DNA of 64,000 nt from Erythrobacter sp. Alg231-14 (GTDB lineage Bacteria; Pseudomonadota; Alphaproteobacteria; Sphingomonadales; Sphingomonadaceae). Under the pieces are notes generated by a model. The model worked only from the letters and a program-made list of their open reading frames with translations, searched no databases and had not been told where the DNA came from. The position numbers were made by a program, and so were the translations under genes. The stretch lies in NCBI RefSeq assembly GCF_900149685.1, contig NZ_LT702999.1, positions 868,001 through 932,000 of the forward strand, given 5' to 3'. Position 1 is the stretch's first letter. Each line of letters begins with the position of its first letter. Below, one piece after another: positions 47,901 to 55,900 of the stretch.

Positions 47901-50900
47901 CAAGGACATTGAAGTTGGTTTGCCCACCCGTCCCGGTGCTTCCGTCGCCAGAGAAGAATGTGTTTAACACCTCTCCATCAAACTCAAACGAGCCATCGGT
48001 GCCGGCATCAATGTCGACAAAGCTCAAATTGCCTGTGCTGCCTTGGACGGTGATATCGACTGTACCGCCAATCCCTTCGCCTGACTCGCCGAGATCATTC
48101 ACGCCCGAAAAGGCAAAGCCGTTTGCATTGAGCCGCAGATTATCGCCGAAACTGATCGTACCGTCATCGGCAAGAATGGTGATCGTGCCGCCGCGTCCGA
48201 TCCCAGCGCCGGAATCATCTTCCACCGCGCCCCCGGTTCCATTGGCGTTGAGGCTGCTTGCCCCATCAAATTCGAGCGTGCCGCCATTGGTCGCCAAGAG
48301 CGTCAGCCTACCGCCTTCGAAATCGGTTCCCTGACCGCTACCGCCTCCAAAAAAGCCATCGCGGCGCGCTTGGACATTCAAGTCCAACCCGTCTGCCGAA
48401 AGCAAGCCATTATCGGTCGAAATCCCGACTTCGGCACCGCGGGTTAACACGCCGAGTGCACCGCCCTCTGTTAGAGCGTCTATTCTCAATTCGCCACCAA
48501 TGACAAGGCCGCCGCCATTGCTTGCGTTGGCATCCACGACGGAAATTTCCACGGCGTCGCTGCGGGATGCGACGACATCGCCAAACGCTTCTCCGGTGAT
48601 CGACACGTCACCGGTAACGGTTAGCAATGCACCCGCATTTTCTACCGTGATCGACGTAAGTCCGCGATTTGCACGGCCCGAAGGCGTTTCCAACGTGTCT
48701 CCGCCAAGGAATGCGTTGGCCGCCTCTGTCGAACCGCCGACTCCTATAGACCCTAAAGTGTGTGATCCCCCGGTTACAGCAAGAGTGAAGTCACCAGCTG
48801 TCGCATCGTTGGATTGGGCGGTGAGATCACCGTCTCCGCGGGTTGCTTCTGCACCAACAAGAACAAACAATTCATCGGCATTAAGCGAGCCGTCGATCAG
48901 GTTGATCGTGACATTGCCACCGGTCGAATCGCTTCCTTCTGTCGCGATGGTCTCATCGTCGAGGGTGCCTGCGTTCCGTCCAAGCGCGTCAATGATCAAA
49001 TCGCCTGTGATATCAGCAAAGCCACCGTCTATATTGAACGTCACATCGCCGCCCGTTGACGATCCATGACGACCAAATCCGCGCCCGCCGTTGGCGCTAA
49101 CATCGACATCCAAATTTCCACCAACAACAAAAATGCCGTCGTCGGTGATATCGATGGTTACGTCTCCGCCAAACCCATCTGTTCCATTCAAGCTGCCGCC
49201 GTTGTTGGAAACCAGAAGAGTGTCATCCAGCCCGCTGCCCGACGCATCGATGTTTAACGATCCGCCAACACTCAAAGTGCCTCCGAATAAGGCGTTCGTA
49301 GAGCCAGTCTGGTTTACATTGACGTTGACGGTGCCGCCATTGCCTCGCCCGTCATGCGCAGTGATATCGAGAAAGCCGCTAACATCAATGAGGCCTTCAC
49401 GCGTTACATTCACATCAACGCTGTCGCCGGCGGTCAGGCTCAGATTGGTGATATCCGCGCCGCTGCCATCGACAATGACGCTATCGGCGGCGTTGGTAAC
49501 GCCAGCTTGGAGCGTGATGGAACCTTCTGCAAAAACATCAGTGTCGCTGGTGAATTCAACGTTTTCAATCGTAACATTGCCGGCGGGGCCACCATCCACG
49601 GTCGTGTCGACATTGTTGGAAGCAATATCGACAAATCCAAGGCCGGAGATGAAGACATTGTTCGACTCGCGCTCAACGTTGTTCCCGGTCGTCAGGATCA
49701 CACGGCCATTGGAGATTGAGGCCGACGCCGCAGCATCGTATCCGACCGAACCGCCCACCAGCATCGAAATCGCATCGTTTTTTGGAACCGCGACGAAATA
49801 GATCGCCTGTTCATCGGTGACACCGGTCGACGATGCGCCCCCGGTCGAACCTGTTTCGCTGTGTACAATGCCGTTCGCATCTTCAGTGCCAACGGCAACA
49901 GAAATATCAAACAAACCATTATCAATCGTCATCGTCGCCTGTTCAGCGGCGACATAGGCAATCGATCCATCCGCGGTCACTGTGCCGTTTTGTTCGATCC
50001 GTGGCGCGACCAATGCGATGTAGGAATCCGGATTGTTGGCGCGCAATGAAGCCCCGCCAGCAATAACGATCGACGATGCGCTGTCCGATGTTCCGGTAAA
50101 CGTCACATCGAATGCGCCGTTGTTCACATCGGCGGGATCAATATCGCTTGTGGTAAGAAGCAGGCTGCCGACATTGAAGCTTCCGGTATCGCCCACGATG
50201 ATGCCACCGGCGCTGTAGAACCAGATGTTTCCGCCGGCCGAGCTGCCTCCGAATACCGATGAATTGATGTCACCATCGATGCGGATCGCGCTGTCAAAAC
50301 CGGGCGTCATCACACGGTTGAGCACGGTGTAATCCGATAGGGACGAGGTGAAATCTAAAACTCCACCCGCGCCAAGGAACGTGACTTCGCCGCCCGAAGA
50401 GCCTGCGTCAAACGTGGTCCAATTAATGATTGCGGCATCGGCCAAAACATTGACCTGATCGCTAGAGGTGCCGGGGTTAAAATCAATTTGAACGTCATCA
50501 AAGACTGCAAAGGCGCGGACATTGTTTCCGGCTACACCCGGTTCAGCGATGATCGCGCGTTCAACCGAATTGCTCTGCAAGCTGACCTGAGGCCCGGTTG
50601 GAACGATCAGCGACGGGTCGATTTGCACTGTTGGAATCGTCGGCGCTTCACCCACGGTCACTTGCGTTTGAATTGGTGCAGCAAGGCTGCCGCCCAAATT
50701 CGGTTGGAGTGCGGGAGTCGGTTGCTGAGTTTGAGGAAGCGGGCGAACCGTTTGCACACCGGGAAGATCGGCAGGAACTTCGCGCATCGCACCACCGCGA
50801 CCGACATTGCGCCCTCTTGATCCCGCGCGCCGCGCTTCAAATCGATCTTGCGCGGTGACCTGAACACCCGATGCCGATGAACCCGGTGCGGCTTGCGCAT

Positions 50901-51039
50901 AAGCGGGGGTCGCTCCGGTCGAAAGCGCCACCGCGCCAGCGATAACGGACGCGCTGCCCATCCAGAGGTTACGCGCCATCGATCGCTTCGAGTTTTGCGG
51001 GGCAACAGGCTGAGTGATTTGAGGGTTGTTCATCATCAT
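38923..51039 (-). CDS. Giant two-partner-secretion passenger (TpsA, filamentous-hemagglutinin-like)
   Basis: A 4,038-residue predicted surface or secreted protein built mainly of beta-helix repeats. It starts at the first of three adjacent ATGs (51039, 51036, 51033) after GGGAG; the later ones have better spacing. A signal peptide (SASVIAGAVALSTGATPAYAQ) is followed by a roughly 130-residue Pro/Gln-rich region, then a TPS-type domain at about 185-430 (VLNRV and AGGIIVGDTGSFNVGSLLL). Next comes a glycine-rich stretch encoded at about 46076-47960, then long repeats and an acidic tail (EEESEEEDEEEDS). It lacks a known anchor and has few cysteines. tpsB lies about 14 bases upstream. Confidence 0.9.
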   Translation of the reverse strand: MMMNNPQITQPVAPQNSKRSMARNLWMGSASVIAGAVALSTGATPAYAQAAPGSSASGVQVTAQDRFEARRAGSRGRNVGRGGAMREVPADLPGVQTVRPLPQTQQPTPALQPNLGGSLAAPIQTQVTVGEAPTIPTVQIDPSLIVPTGPQVSLQSNSVERAIIAEPGVAGNNVRAFAVFDDVQIDFNPGTSSDQVNVLADAAIINWTTFDAGSSGGEVTFLGAGGVLDFTSSLSDYTVLNRVMTPGFDSAIRIDGDINSSVFGGSSAGGNIWFYSAGGIIVGDTGSFNVGSLLLTTSDIDPADVNNGAFDVTFTGTSDSASSIVIAGGASLRANNPDSYIALVAPRIEQNGTVTADGSIAYVAAEQATMTIDNGLFDISVAVGTEDANGIVHSETGSTGGASSTGVTDEQAIYFVAVPKNDAISMLVGGSVGYDAAASASISNGRVILTTGNNVERESNNVFISGLGFVDIASNNVDTTVDGGPAGNVTIENVEFTSDTDVFAEGSITLQAGVTNAADSVIVDGSGADITNLSLTAGDSVDVNVTREGLIDVSGFLDITAHDGRGNGGTVNVNVNQTGSTNALFGGTLSVGGSLNIDASGSGLDDTLLVSNNGGSLNGTDGFGGDVTIDITDDGIFVVGGNLDVDVSANGGRGFGRHGSSTGGDVTFNIDGGFADITGDLIIDALGRNAGTLDDETIATEGSDSTGGNVTINLIDGSLNADELFVLVGAEATRGDGDLTAQSNDATAGDFTLAVTGGSHTLGSIGVGGSTEAANAFLGGDTLETPSGRANRGLTSITVENAGALLTVTGDVSITGEAFGDVVASRSDAVEISVVDANASNGGGLVIGGELRIDALTEGGALGVLTRGAEVGISTDNGLLSADGLDLNVQARRDGFFGGGSGQGTDFEGGRLTLLATNGGTLEFDGASSLNANGTGGAVEDDSGAGIGRGGTITILADDGTISFGDNLRLNANGFAFSGVNDLGESGEGIGGTVDITVQGSTGNLSFVDIDAGTDGSFEFDGEVLNTFFSGDGSTGTGGQTNFNVLGGTLTAVDITVSSDGEGGPGGELSDGSIASNGLFTIGDGGEGVGGQVTFNIDGGDASVDNLTVTASGIGGDGAFGNGNNDRNAGDGGSATGGTATFNALSGDLSVTGTLSVEATGNRESTSGRIIGGDGGNGFGSAGGNGGSSVGGNAVFNLIGTANISAQDVVVSTQAFGGEGGDSDASFSGNPDMGGGDGGDATGGDALFNDTAGDLSFGTLTVNASGLGGIGGSSFGSGTGDAVGNGGAGGVGTGGSAIVSLNQDDADAKNYSVISRGVGGAGGQGAAGGIGGMGLGGSADLLINNVSVVFDQLLIDAGAVGGAGGFIDGQLVSAGADGGEAEGGDAQLAIAGSDANFQANNVMTIAAGATGGEGQQGSISFDDERDGGDGGAGGNATGGSATIVVSDNADIVIDADAFSFNTDSSGGAGGNGGGNFGFFTGRPGSSNVPLTSVSGDGGAGGTGTAGAVGIIATSGANVTISSGSGPMVLSAIGSGGLGGEGGEAFSRATAAGDGGVGGGGIGGSPLLRADGGTITISDVTLIAQGGGAAAGDAGDNDVGGPSGLGASGGIGIGGTPLIEALGVDGQIILGNVSVLANGTGGEGTRSAPQGIGGGGQVTIRDLSDDPAGIQVNDLSIDATGDTAAGTGLITIASESDAITVDGDLTADVSGDIEFTFEGDGQIVVTGAVSLTSSGNMNVDHQDQADGINSIDVGTTFTAVALGDFSALDNGNINSTQAVSITAENISYDNITTTRTVDLTATNGSITGTSTGTISAANVLDAIDLVATENITFGTLISTTGNVDVDAGDDVTGGQVLSAQFVNIDAGGTITVDTVDNSANAIGLVTINGGAIDIGTINAGFITNLTTSVGDLVVDTLTTSATADLDSAGSIELGTADTGSFVANAQDDFTVDSVTTTGGTADLRITAGGTASYTNLDSDRLIQIDADQILGGDLEADSQVTFNASQIDVGDITTREVANIVLTTDTGGIATGALDVSQGIITINSAAEADIASADASASIGITSGDNLTIGDVNAGGNLSINVGGDLSSGLLFAGTTSPGLSVGVDGNADIDGATTNGLLDIVVGGALTGGDFVGQGALSSVTIDATSIDIGSAQSNNQGVNITAIDAANVGNAVSALSTAITGASVNIDSGDVGGNLTVTSSAGDVTGLGSILVGGTADFTSAANIAIGTLEANNIDLTAAGDLRFNGLVSPNAITLSAINGTIGATTPGEGDIDSGGAVDLIAEDIDLGDIDSDGSITANATVGDASFGALNAGTFIDITAKGSPSVESVTSGGNVTLTGSSISLDGGDIGGSLILDALDGDIVLSFDGTQQLLVGGSATFNATGDMIVTHTNNAADTVSVDIAQGTIVFIRGAFNSGPGSIFDAGIELILNADGNVTANDLRAIAGIDLTSGGNVVLNNATVVGPQGVSNLRGITVRAGFIDFGSGFSFDNIASATITGEVTSYADINITAGGNAVFASGSVTAADNALIVNTGDDIIVEAGAMLSAANNPTDAIDPLDPFEDGPNLILNAGGEQNLLSIPSTPIASLIIDGTLNANDAAIVLQGNAIEGLDSTLIAGSIQVDVRDAPNNTGFLSDDDGLLTGPCLEGFACLGDMEATGRIEIGQSSNNDIIGLFIEQATVTATDILITTRNDIVMGTNGIDTQLNATGTFSATSNTGNVDLRDASISADQILVDAAGSLLGTGVLSSSNDIGVTVGDSIIVGGIITDGELTEVADVGGAIEGFYSVNGDFVAGIFSQGSADIDLFAGGDIDIGEASSPDSIFLSANGVFLGNASVPGDIFIDGASIGYDSLFAGGTIAIDGGGIFGGDLSAFDVELEGDQIDVGNIDADNLAQVIGSSIAVGDVTADQIDLISDSDILFNRLQSTNSILVTANDGRIAANTGPGDIVSDGDVALSAQEIAIGNVTSQGSVSADASAGDATFGVVDAANDITITASGSPSVLNAISGGDTSITGASVTFDNGTIGGNLTLNATDGDIDGNGAVSVGGAIDLTAAGNVGFGVLEAAGGSFSVDAGGDVSFTSATSTDFIDIAAGGAVLGGDLDAANDVSVDADSIAVGDVIADQISLTSATDILFNLIQSPNAISLSAVNGLIGKNTGPGDIVSDSDVTLLAEFISVNLITAGGAVTATATGSPDPSGGGGSSGPVVIGGGNDAAIITSDIDAGGVVTLTAVNGPIVTGDIDAASNIIANGASIDMGDIIARGPANGGFGGGTIDLDATGDITFGDASSQGNFNIDAGGDIGFDTIETNFGSVTANAGGAITFVQARTVRRDGSPSAQNISLNAGSDITASGTIETDDTLSLTSGGDIATGDLAGALGVGQVNVLADGTVTIGNVTSANTITQIRGTEVSTGALSGGGISITATDGSLNIDGAVTGQQGVTLSATQDVNASDVTAATSATITGVNLSLDTITAGSAVTATGDTIEFTSIDAGSNATITANAGALGGVSVSAGDTANLTAGDGAITLEMLDADTANLSATGVVSVEDAVLSGLLTAEGTSIDISSSDNLNVDVTATAGDISVRAANSMAVNGAVATGDIELVTDDGNLTIVTGSGQNITLVSEGDVDIDDTVDAVGTLTVDAVGSFNLSGTATAQSIEVTSADIGITSDGILGDATRTQSITLNTNGDVSVGGDSTDNPPPFLLDSFEFSRMFSGGDIVINAFSDGSTGGSILTLDTLNVIAGDGSSATGQNIGQSSALILNSDGDVFVIGNATITGATADTTLMIDAINLVRLDTELGGLFVFDANGGLAGEISIAATDFIAATDTAFDDIQGLSVADVDIRLGESDGVDRPDGVIRADVLDIATTASQVFIQNTVPGVDFDQRRGFDVNTLNISSGSGTGSLQPIVINGVISGATGISTIPLANLASALDPTSTINGCVIANPASCSPTTPVTPTPTDPDDSPGGSDIEIRDLIEEGIEPRDVIQVGTIEAGLIDMRPDGQFETDPLIDDPVTGAGNEDLWVGEEESEEEDEEEDS
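41511..41655 (-). repeat. Partial repeat copy C in tpsA
   Basis: Encodes DILFNLIQSPNAISLSAVNG and GPGDIVSDSDVTL, matching one end of repeat copies A and B at protein level. It appears to be a truncated third copy of the block. Confidence 0.65.
41925..42295 (-). repeat. Long repeat copy B in tpsA
   Basis: About 370 bases whose translation (DILFNRLQST, TGPGDIVSDGDVAL, ASGSPSVLNAISGGDTSITG, IGGNLTLNATDGDI) parallels copy A in the same order. Similarity is clear at protein level and partial at DNA level, suggesting an old duplication. Confidence 0.7.
43950..44318 (-). repeat. Long repeat copy A in tpsA
   Basis: About 370 bases encoding DLRFNGLVSPNAITLSAING, EGDIDSGGAVDLIAEDIDLG, KGSPSVESVTSGGNVTLTG and IGGSLILDALDGDI. 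It shares order and length with copy B about 2 kb away. Confidence 0.7.
46076..47960 (-). repeat. Glycine-rich low-complexity region of tpsA
   Basis: Encodes many GGxGG runs (such as GGDGGNGFGSAGGNGGSSVG) in a loose 40-60-residue period alternating with beta-strand segments like LTVNASGLGG. The antisense strand here gives long Pro/Ser-rich frames that are not genes. The tract may be a flexible or glycine-looped part of the fibre. Confidence 0.75.
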
Positions 51040-51050
51040 TTTCTCCCGCT

Positions 51051-51064
51051 GGTTCAATTGAACC
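51051..51064. promoter_or_regulatory. 14-bp perfect palindrome at the tpsB/tpsA junction
   Basis: GGTTCAATTGAACC is a perfect palindrome that includes the tpsB stop codon and ends 12 bases before the first tpsA ATG. As RNA it could form a short hairpin near the ribosome site, or it could be a DNA element. Part of the symmetry is inside tpsB codons, so chance is possible. Confidence 0.3.
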
Positions 51065-52907
51065 ACGGCTCCAATTGCACGGTCAGCGAAACAAGCGCGC
51101 GGACGCTACCCTTGCTTGTGGCAAAGTCAGTTTGTTCAAGCGGAACTGCGACTGTCACATCCAAGACCGCCTGGCGGCCGATCGACATGCGCATCCCGCC
51201 CCCGGTCGAAAACAACCGGTCGGTGTCGTCGGGAACATTGTTCACCGACACTTGGGCAAGGTCGAAAAATACAAATGGCTGAACCGCGCCAGAATCCGCC
51301 GTTTCGGGTACAAGCGACCCATAAAACAGCTCAAATTGCGCGCCAAAGCCGGTGTCGCCGATAATCGCACCGGGATCGTATCCCCGCCCGATTGTGAAGT
51401 TACCGCCTGAAAACTGCTCATATCCCAACAAAGCGTCAGGCGAATATTGGAAGCGGGTCCGAACGCTCATACCAAACAGCGGCGTTGGGCGGTATGTCAC
51501 GCCCGCTTCGCCGCGCACGAGAAAGCCGCTGGGGTCGGCATCAAGCCGGCTTGGCGGGATAAATCCGGGGTTCAGGCAATTGACGAAGCCCACCCCGCAA
51601 GATGGGCTGGCCCCCAACGCATCAACGCCTTGTCGCACTTCGAGTGTGGCGTGATACGCGATCTTGGGCTCGATTGCGGAATAGCCATCGCGGCCATTGA
51701 TGCTGGCTTCGTCGGAGCCCCAAAAATCAGCCCGCGCAAAGGCAACCCGCAAACTGTCCTCGGTAAAGTCCAAGCCGGTGAACTCGACTTCTTGGTCGAT
51801 AAAATCACCGCCTGCCGACAATGTCAGGTTTTGCGCCTGTGACCGGATCAACGGATATCGCGCATAGGCGGAACCAATAAAGGTCTGCGTCTCGAACACA
51901 TTCGGTCCGGGAATGTCCGGCTCTGTAAAAGCCAAAGTCCCTGAAAGACCCAATGTAAGCCCCTCTGATCCGACGCGAAATTCATGGTAAGCCGAAGCGA
52001 CGAACTGTTCATCGAAATCCTGCGCGGAATAGACGCTGACCATGGTTTCATCGCCAAGACCCGTGATCCCATTGATCCGCACCCGGGCCAAACCACCAAA
52101 TCGCCCGATTTGGTTGGAGCCGTAATTCTGAATGTTGGTATCCACGATGATCGATTGATTGGTGACGTCAAACACACCCACAACATCGCCCGGCTGGCCG
52201 CCTTGTTCACGCGGTAGCGGTTGCAGAGTTAGCCTGACATCAAGGCCGGGAATGTCCCGCGCCAAAAGCAGGTACCGTTCCGCTTCGCCGGCGTTAAAAA
52301 CCTCTTGCCCTTCCAATTGCGACAAGACGTTTTGCAACGCGCCCGAGGAACGCCCAGCATCGCCGCGCACTTGCACTTGCCGAATGCGAGCCAGCAACAC
52401 GTCAAATTTAACGGTTCCCTCGCCAATGGTCTGCACAGGCACTTGAACAGCGGCAAGGTATCCTTGCGCGCGCAATATGGTGGCCGCGCGATCGCGAATT
52501 TCGCAAATCTCCGCCACTTGAATCTCTTGCCCAACAAGGTCCGACCAACTGCCATTGAGCAATGACGCGTCAATCGCGCCAAGGCCGCTGAATTCAGCAT
52601 CGGAGAACGTGAAGGTTAGGTCTGCAAATTGGGGAGCAGAAAGCGGGCATGTCGCACGTTCCACTTCGCTGGCAACGGAAACGGGATTAGCATCACCGCG
52701 CAATTCCGCTTCGATTTCTGGTCGCTGCAATTCCTCGCGCGTTGGGGCGATCGTGCCTTGCGCTTTCGCCGCACTGGGCACAGCGACAAAGGGCAATGCC
52801 AAGGCAATTGCGCCAAAGGCGAAAATCGCGCGTTTCAACGGTGACAATGCGGTTGATCGAAAGCCGACTGATTGAAAGATATTCATTTTCATTCCTGTCG
52901 CGGTCAT
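51054..52907 (-). CDS. Two-partner secretion transporter TpsB (ShlB/FhaC/HecB family)
   Basis: A 617-residue outer-membrane transporter that exports TpsA. A signal peptide (AIFAFGAIALALPFVAVPSAAKAQ) is followed by POTRA domains at about 90-280 (AQGYLAAVQVPV, then RIRQVQVRGDAGRSS). A 16-strand Omp85-type barrel follows, with the family IGRGYDPG motif near 500. It ends with a beta-strand terminating EPWFN. Its ATG overlaps the CHAT stop by four bases (ATGA), and tpsA starts about 14 bases after its own stop. Confidence 0.93.
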   Translation of the reverse strand: MTATGMKMNIFQSVGFRSTALSPLKRAIFAFGAIALALPFVAVPSAAKAQGTIAPTREELQRPEIEAELRGDANPVSVASEVERATCPLSAPQFADLTFTFSDAEFSGLGAIDASLLNGSWSDLVGQEIQVAEICEIRDRAATILRAQGYLAAVQVPVQTIGEGTVKFDVLLARIRQVQVRGDAGRSSGALQNVLSQLEGQEVFNAGEAERYLLLARDIPGLDVRLTLQPLPREQGGQPGDVVGVFDVTNQSIIVDTNIQNYGSNQIGRFGGLARVRINGITGLGDETMVSVYSAQDFDEQFVASAYHEFRVGSEGLTLGLSGTLAFTEPDIPGPNVFETQTFIGSAYARYPLIRSQAQNLTLSAGGDFIDQEVEFTGLDFTEDSLRVAFARADFWGSDEASINGRDGYSAIEPKIAYHATLEVRQGVDALGASPSCGVGFVNCLNPGFIPPSRLDADPSGFLVRGEAGVTYRPTPLFGMSVRTRFQYSPDALLGYEQFSGGNFTIGRGYDPGAIIGDTGFGAQFELFYGSLVPETADSGAVQPFVFFDLAQVSVNNVPDDTDRLFSTGGGMRMSIGRQAVLDVTVAVPLEQTDFATSKGSVRALVSLTVQLEPWFN

Positions 52908-55900
52908 TGCGCGGCGCCTCTATTCATCATGGACCCGCCGTTTGCGGGGTTCGCCATGGCTATATTCGTGCTTTCGCCAGCCGACCTGGGCTCGGCCAAA
53001 AGCGGACGCGCGGAATCGCCGATGACCGCAAAACCGGCCCAATAATATGGGTGCGATGTCTCGACATCATCCATCAACAATTGCCGCGATTGCGACAAAG
53101 CAGAACCGATCGTTTCGGTCCGGCCCCGTTTGAACATTTCCGACATCAACCGTTCGGTGGCGGCAAAGTCATCCGGCGCGGGCCAATGGCTGGCCATCAC
53201 GGCGCGGCCACCCGCTCCGATAAATGCACGAACCAATCCTTCGAGTTCGGTTCCACCCCCGCTTGAGACACCCGCTGCACGGGTGGCCTCGACGCTAGCA
53301 GCCCCAGCGGTGTCGCATGCAGACAGGATTACGAGGTCGGCATCGAGGTCGAGTTCGAAGATCTCTTCAAAACTCAACAAACCATCTGAACCGGTGTCGC
53401 CGAATGATGTCACCAATGCCGGTTTCGCTGGGCAATTTGGGTTGGGCGGCGTGACCAATCCGTGTGTAGCAAAGTGCAGGACACGGTAGTTGTTGAGGTC
53501 GTCCTTTGCTTTGATCTCATCATCGCTGAAATTCGCATTCGTAATGACAAGGGATTGATCCATTCCGATCAAATTTGCGGCGGTCGACAATTCGCGCGCA
53601 TCGATCGGATTGTTCCATTGGCTAACCGGCCAATAGCAGTCCGCCAACGCATCCGCACTTTCTCCGGTAAAGGACGCGGGGTAGCTTTCCCCAATCGGCG
53701 TGTTTTCACCCAGACCAAGATATTGCTGTGTCGCCGCGGACCGCTCCACCTTGCGCGATTGGACAAAGGCTTCGGCGGAAACCGCCGTGCTGACCATGCG
53801 GCCACGCCCAAGCCAATTGACCCCCCTGAAATCGTATTCATCGGCGTCAGGTTGTGAAAGGCGCCCCTCATACAAGGCCACAGAAACATCATCCGCGACC
53901 AGCAAATCCACCGGAAGACGCAACATCGCCCCGTCGGGTTCAAAGATCACATGGTTGGCCGATGCGATTTCGCCGGCAATGGGCTCAAATAGTTTTTCGT
54001 AAAGGCCACGCGCCGTCGCGATGTCGAACGGATAGGTCGCGTACTCCCCTCCTTCAAAGATCGAGATCGTGTCGCGGAGAATATCGACCTGCTCTTCGAG
54101 GTCGGCCGCGGACATATCCACCCGGTACGCTTTTGCTGTGTTCTGATCGGCGTAGAACATGAAGACGTCTTCGCTGACGATGGCTATGCGGGCGTACACT
54201 TCGCCCGGACGCATAACCGCCCGAAATTCATCGAGTTCAAGCGACGATGGCGCAACCGCGCGATATTGGGGGTAAGCGTTCAATTGCACCTGGGTGCTAA
54301 CCTGAGAGCGTTCAAACGCAATGATTTGATCCGACAATTCGGCCATCTGCGCGCGCACCGCAGCGGTTTGCGGTCCGTTGCCCAACGCTTCGAAACGGAT
54401 CCGTGATCGTTCAATCTCACGCCCCAGATCGATCGATTGTCGGAACAAACGCGACGCTTCGTCTGAATTGGCGCTCAATCGCCGGGCAAGGATCGCCTGT
54501 GTTTCGGCAACACCAGGGCGGATCAAGACTTGGGTGGCGCGGAAAAATGCCTCCGCCGCAGCTGGGTCGCTTTCCACACGGGATGCCAGTTCGCGGTAAT
54601 ATGGGTTCAATTGGTTCGCAAAACCGGTGATTGCATTCCGCTTACCCACGGCGCGTTCAACCACTTTGCCGTAAAGTTCCATGGCCTCATCGTCGCGCCC
54701 TTGGCGCAGTAGGAACGAAGCCAACCGTGCTTCTTGCGCGCTAACCGCACGCCGTTCGGGATATTGCGCCTGAAGCAGCGACAATCCGTTGCGCAAATAC
54801 GCTTCGGCATCACCAATCGAGCCACGCCGTTCAGCAATAAGCGCAAGGTCCGCAAGCACTTGAGAGCGCAACCTCGTAATCGATGTCACACGGCCATCAC
54901 GCACCGCGATCGCCTGTGAATAGGCGTTGATCAAGTCGACACGACCGCCATCCAGATCGCCGTTGATGCGTTTCGCCGTGCCTCGGATTTGCAACGCCTG
55001 CGCGTCAATAATCTGTGCTCGTTCTTCTACCGTTAGGCTCAATTCATCGACGATCCCAAACAGGAAACCTGTGGCCTGTTCCCGGTTCAACCGTTCTGAA
55101 ATCGGCAAGGTGATTGATAGCGCGCCATCAACGTTTGTGGCGCCGGTCGCGCCGCCTTCCAATTCTTGATTGAGGCGATCGATCGCTTCGATATCGAATC
55201 CTTGGTTGAGAAGGTGGATTGCCTCGAAATTGCGCAAAAGACGCGCTGTGATCGGATCATCGCCGCCAAAATCTGCGGCCTGCGCAAACAAGCGGTTGGC
55301 AACGCTAAATTCGCCCAAATTGCTTTTTTGGAGGGCGCGATTTACGAAGAATTCGCCTGGGTTTATGGCGGAATCCGCATCCCCCTCCAACCGTTGCTGC
55401 AAAGATTCAAAATAGGCTGCAGCTTCGGCGTATTCACCCGCCAGATTGCGGCGATACCCTTCGGCTAATGCCTGTTCGGGTTTCAACGTTTCGGCTTGAA
55501 CACGAGCAAAGGACAGCGGGTCGGCCACCGATGTTGAGGCGACATCGATTGTACCGTTGGCTATCGCATTGTTCACCACCGATCGCAGCGCCAACACGGT
55601 TGCATCGTCATAGGCAGTGAAGCCTTCCGCATAGAACGTCAGATCAGCTGATCGAGCGGTGATTTGGCTCCAGCTTAAGTCGCTGTCATCGACCCGGCAT
55701 TCTTGCTTTTGCGAGCCTGATACGGGTCCCGGAACGGTCGCTGCAGAAGAGGGGCAGGTTACAGCAAAGCGCCGCGCGTCGCGCACCGCGTTCTTGGCGG
55801 TGCTATCGAATGTTTCGAACGCAAAAATCTCTGCGATTGGCTGCGCGTTGTCGCGGCAAACGACCGCCCAACGTCGATCAAAAATCCCTTGCTTCGCCGG

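Noticed and set aside
46076-47960. CRISPR-like or satellite repeats
   Set aside because: Repeats are imperfect, in frame and coding for glycine-rich protein; no identical direct repeats with unique spacers are seen.
47186-48334. Plus-strand frames of 380 residues rich in PPSPP opposite tpsA
   Set aside because: They mirror the glycine-rich codons of tpsA. No ribosome site or known domain; similar shadows occur at 39818-40831 and 43928-45049.
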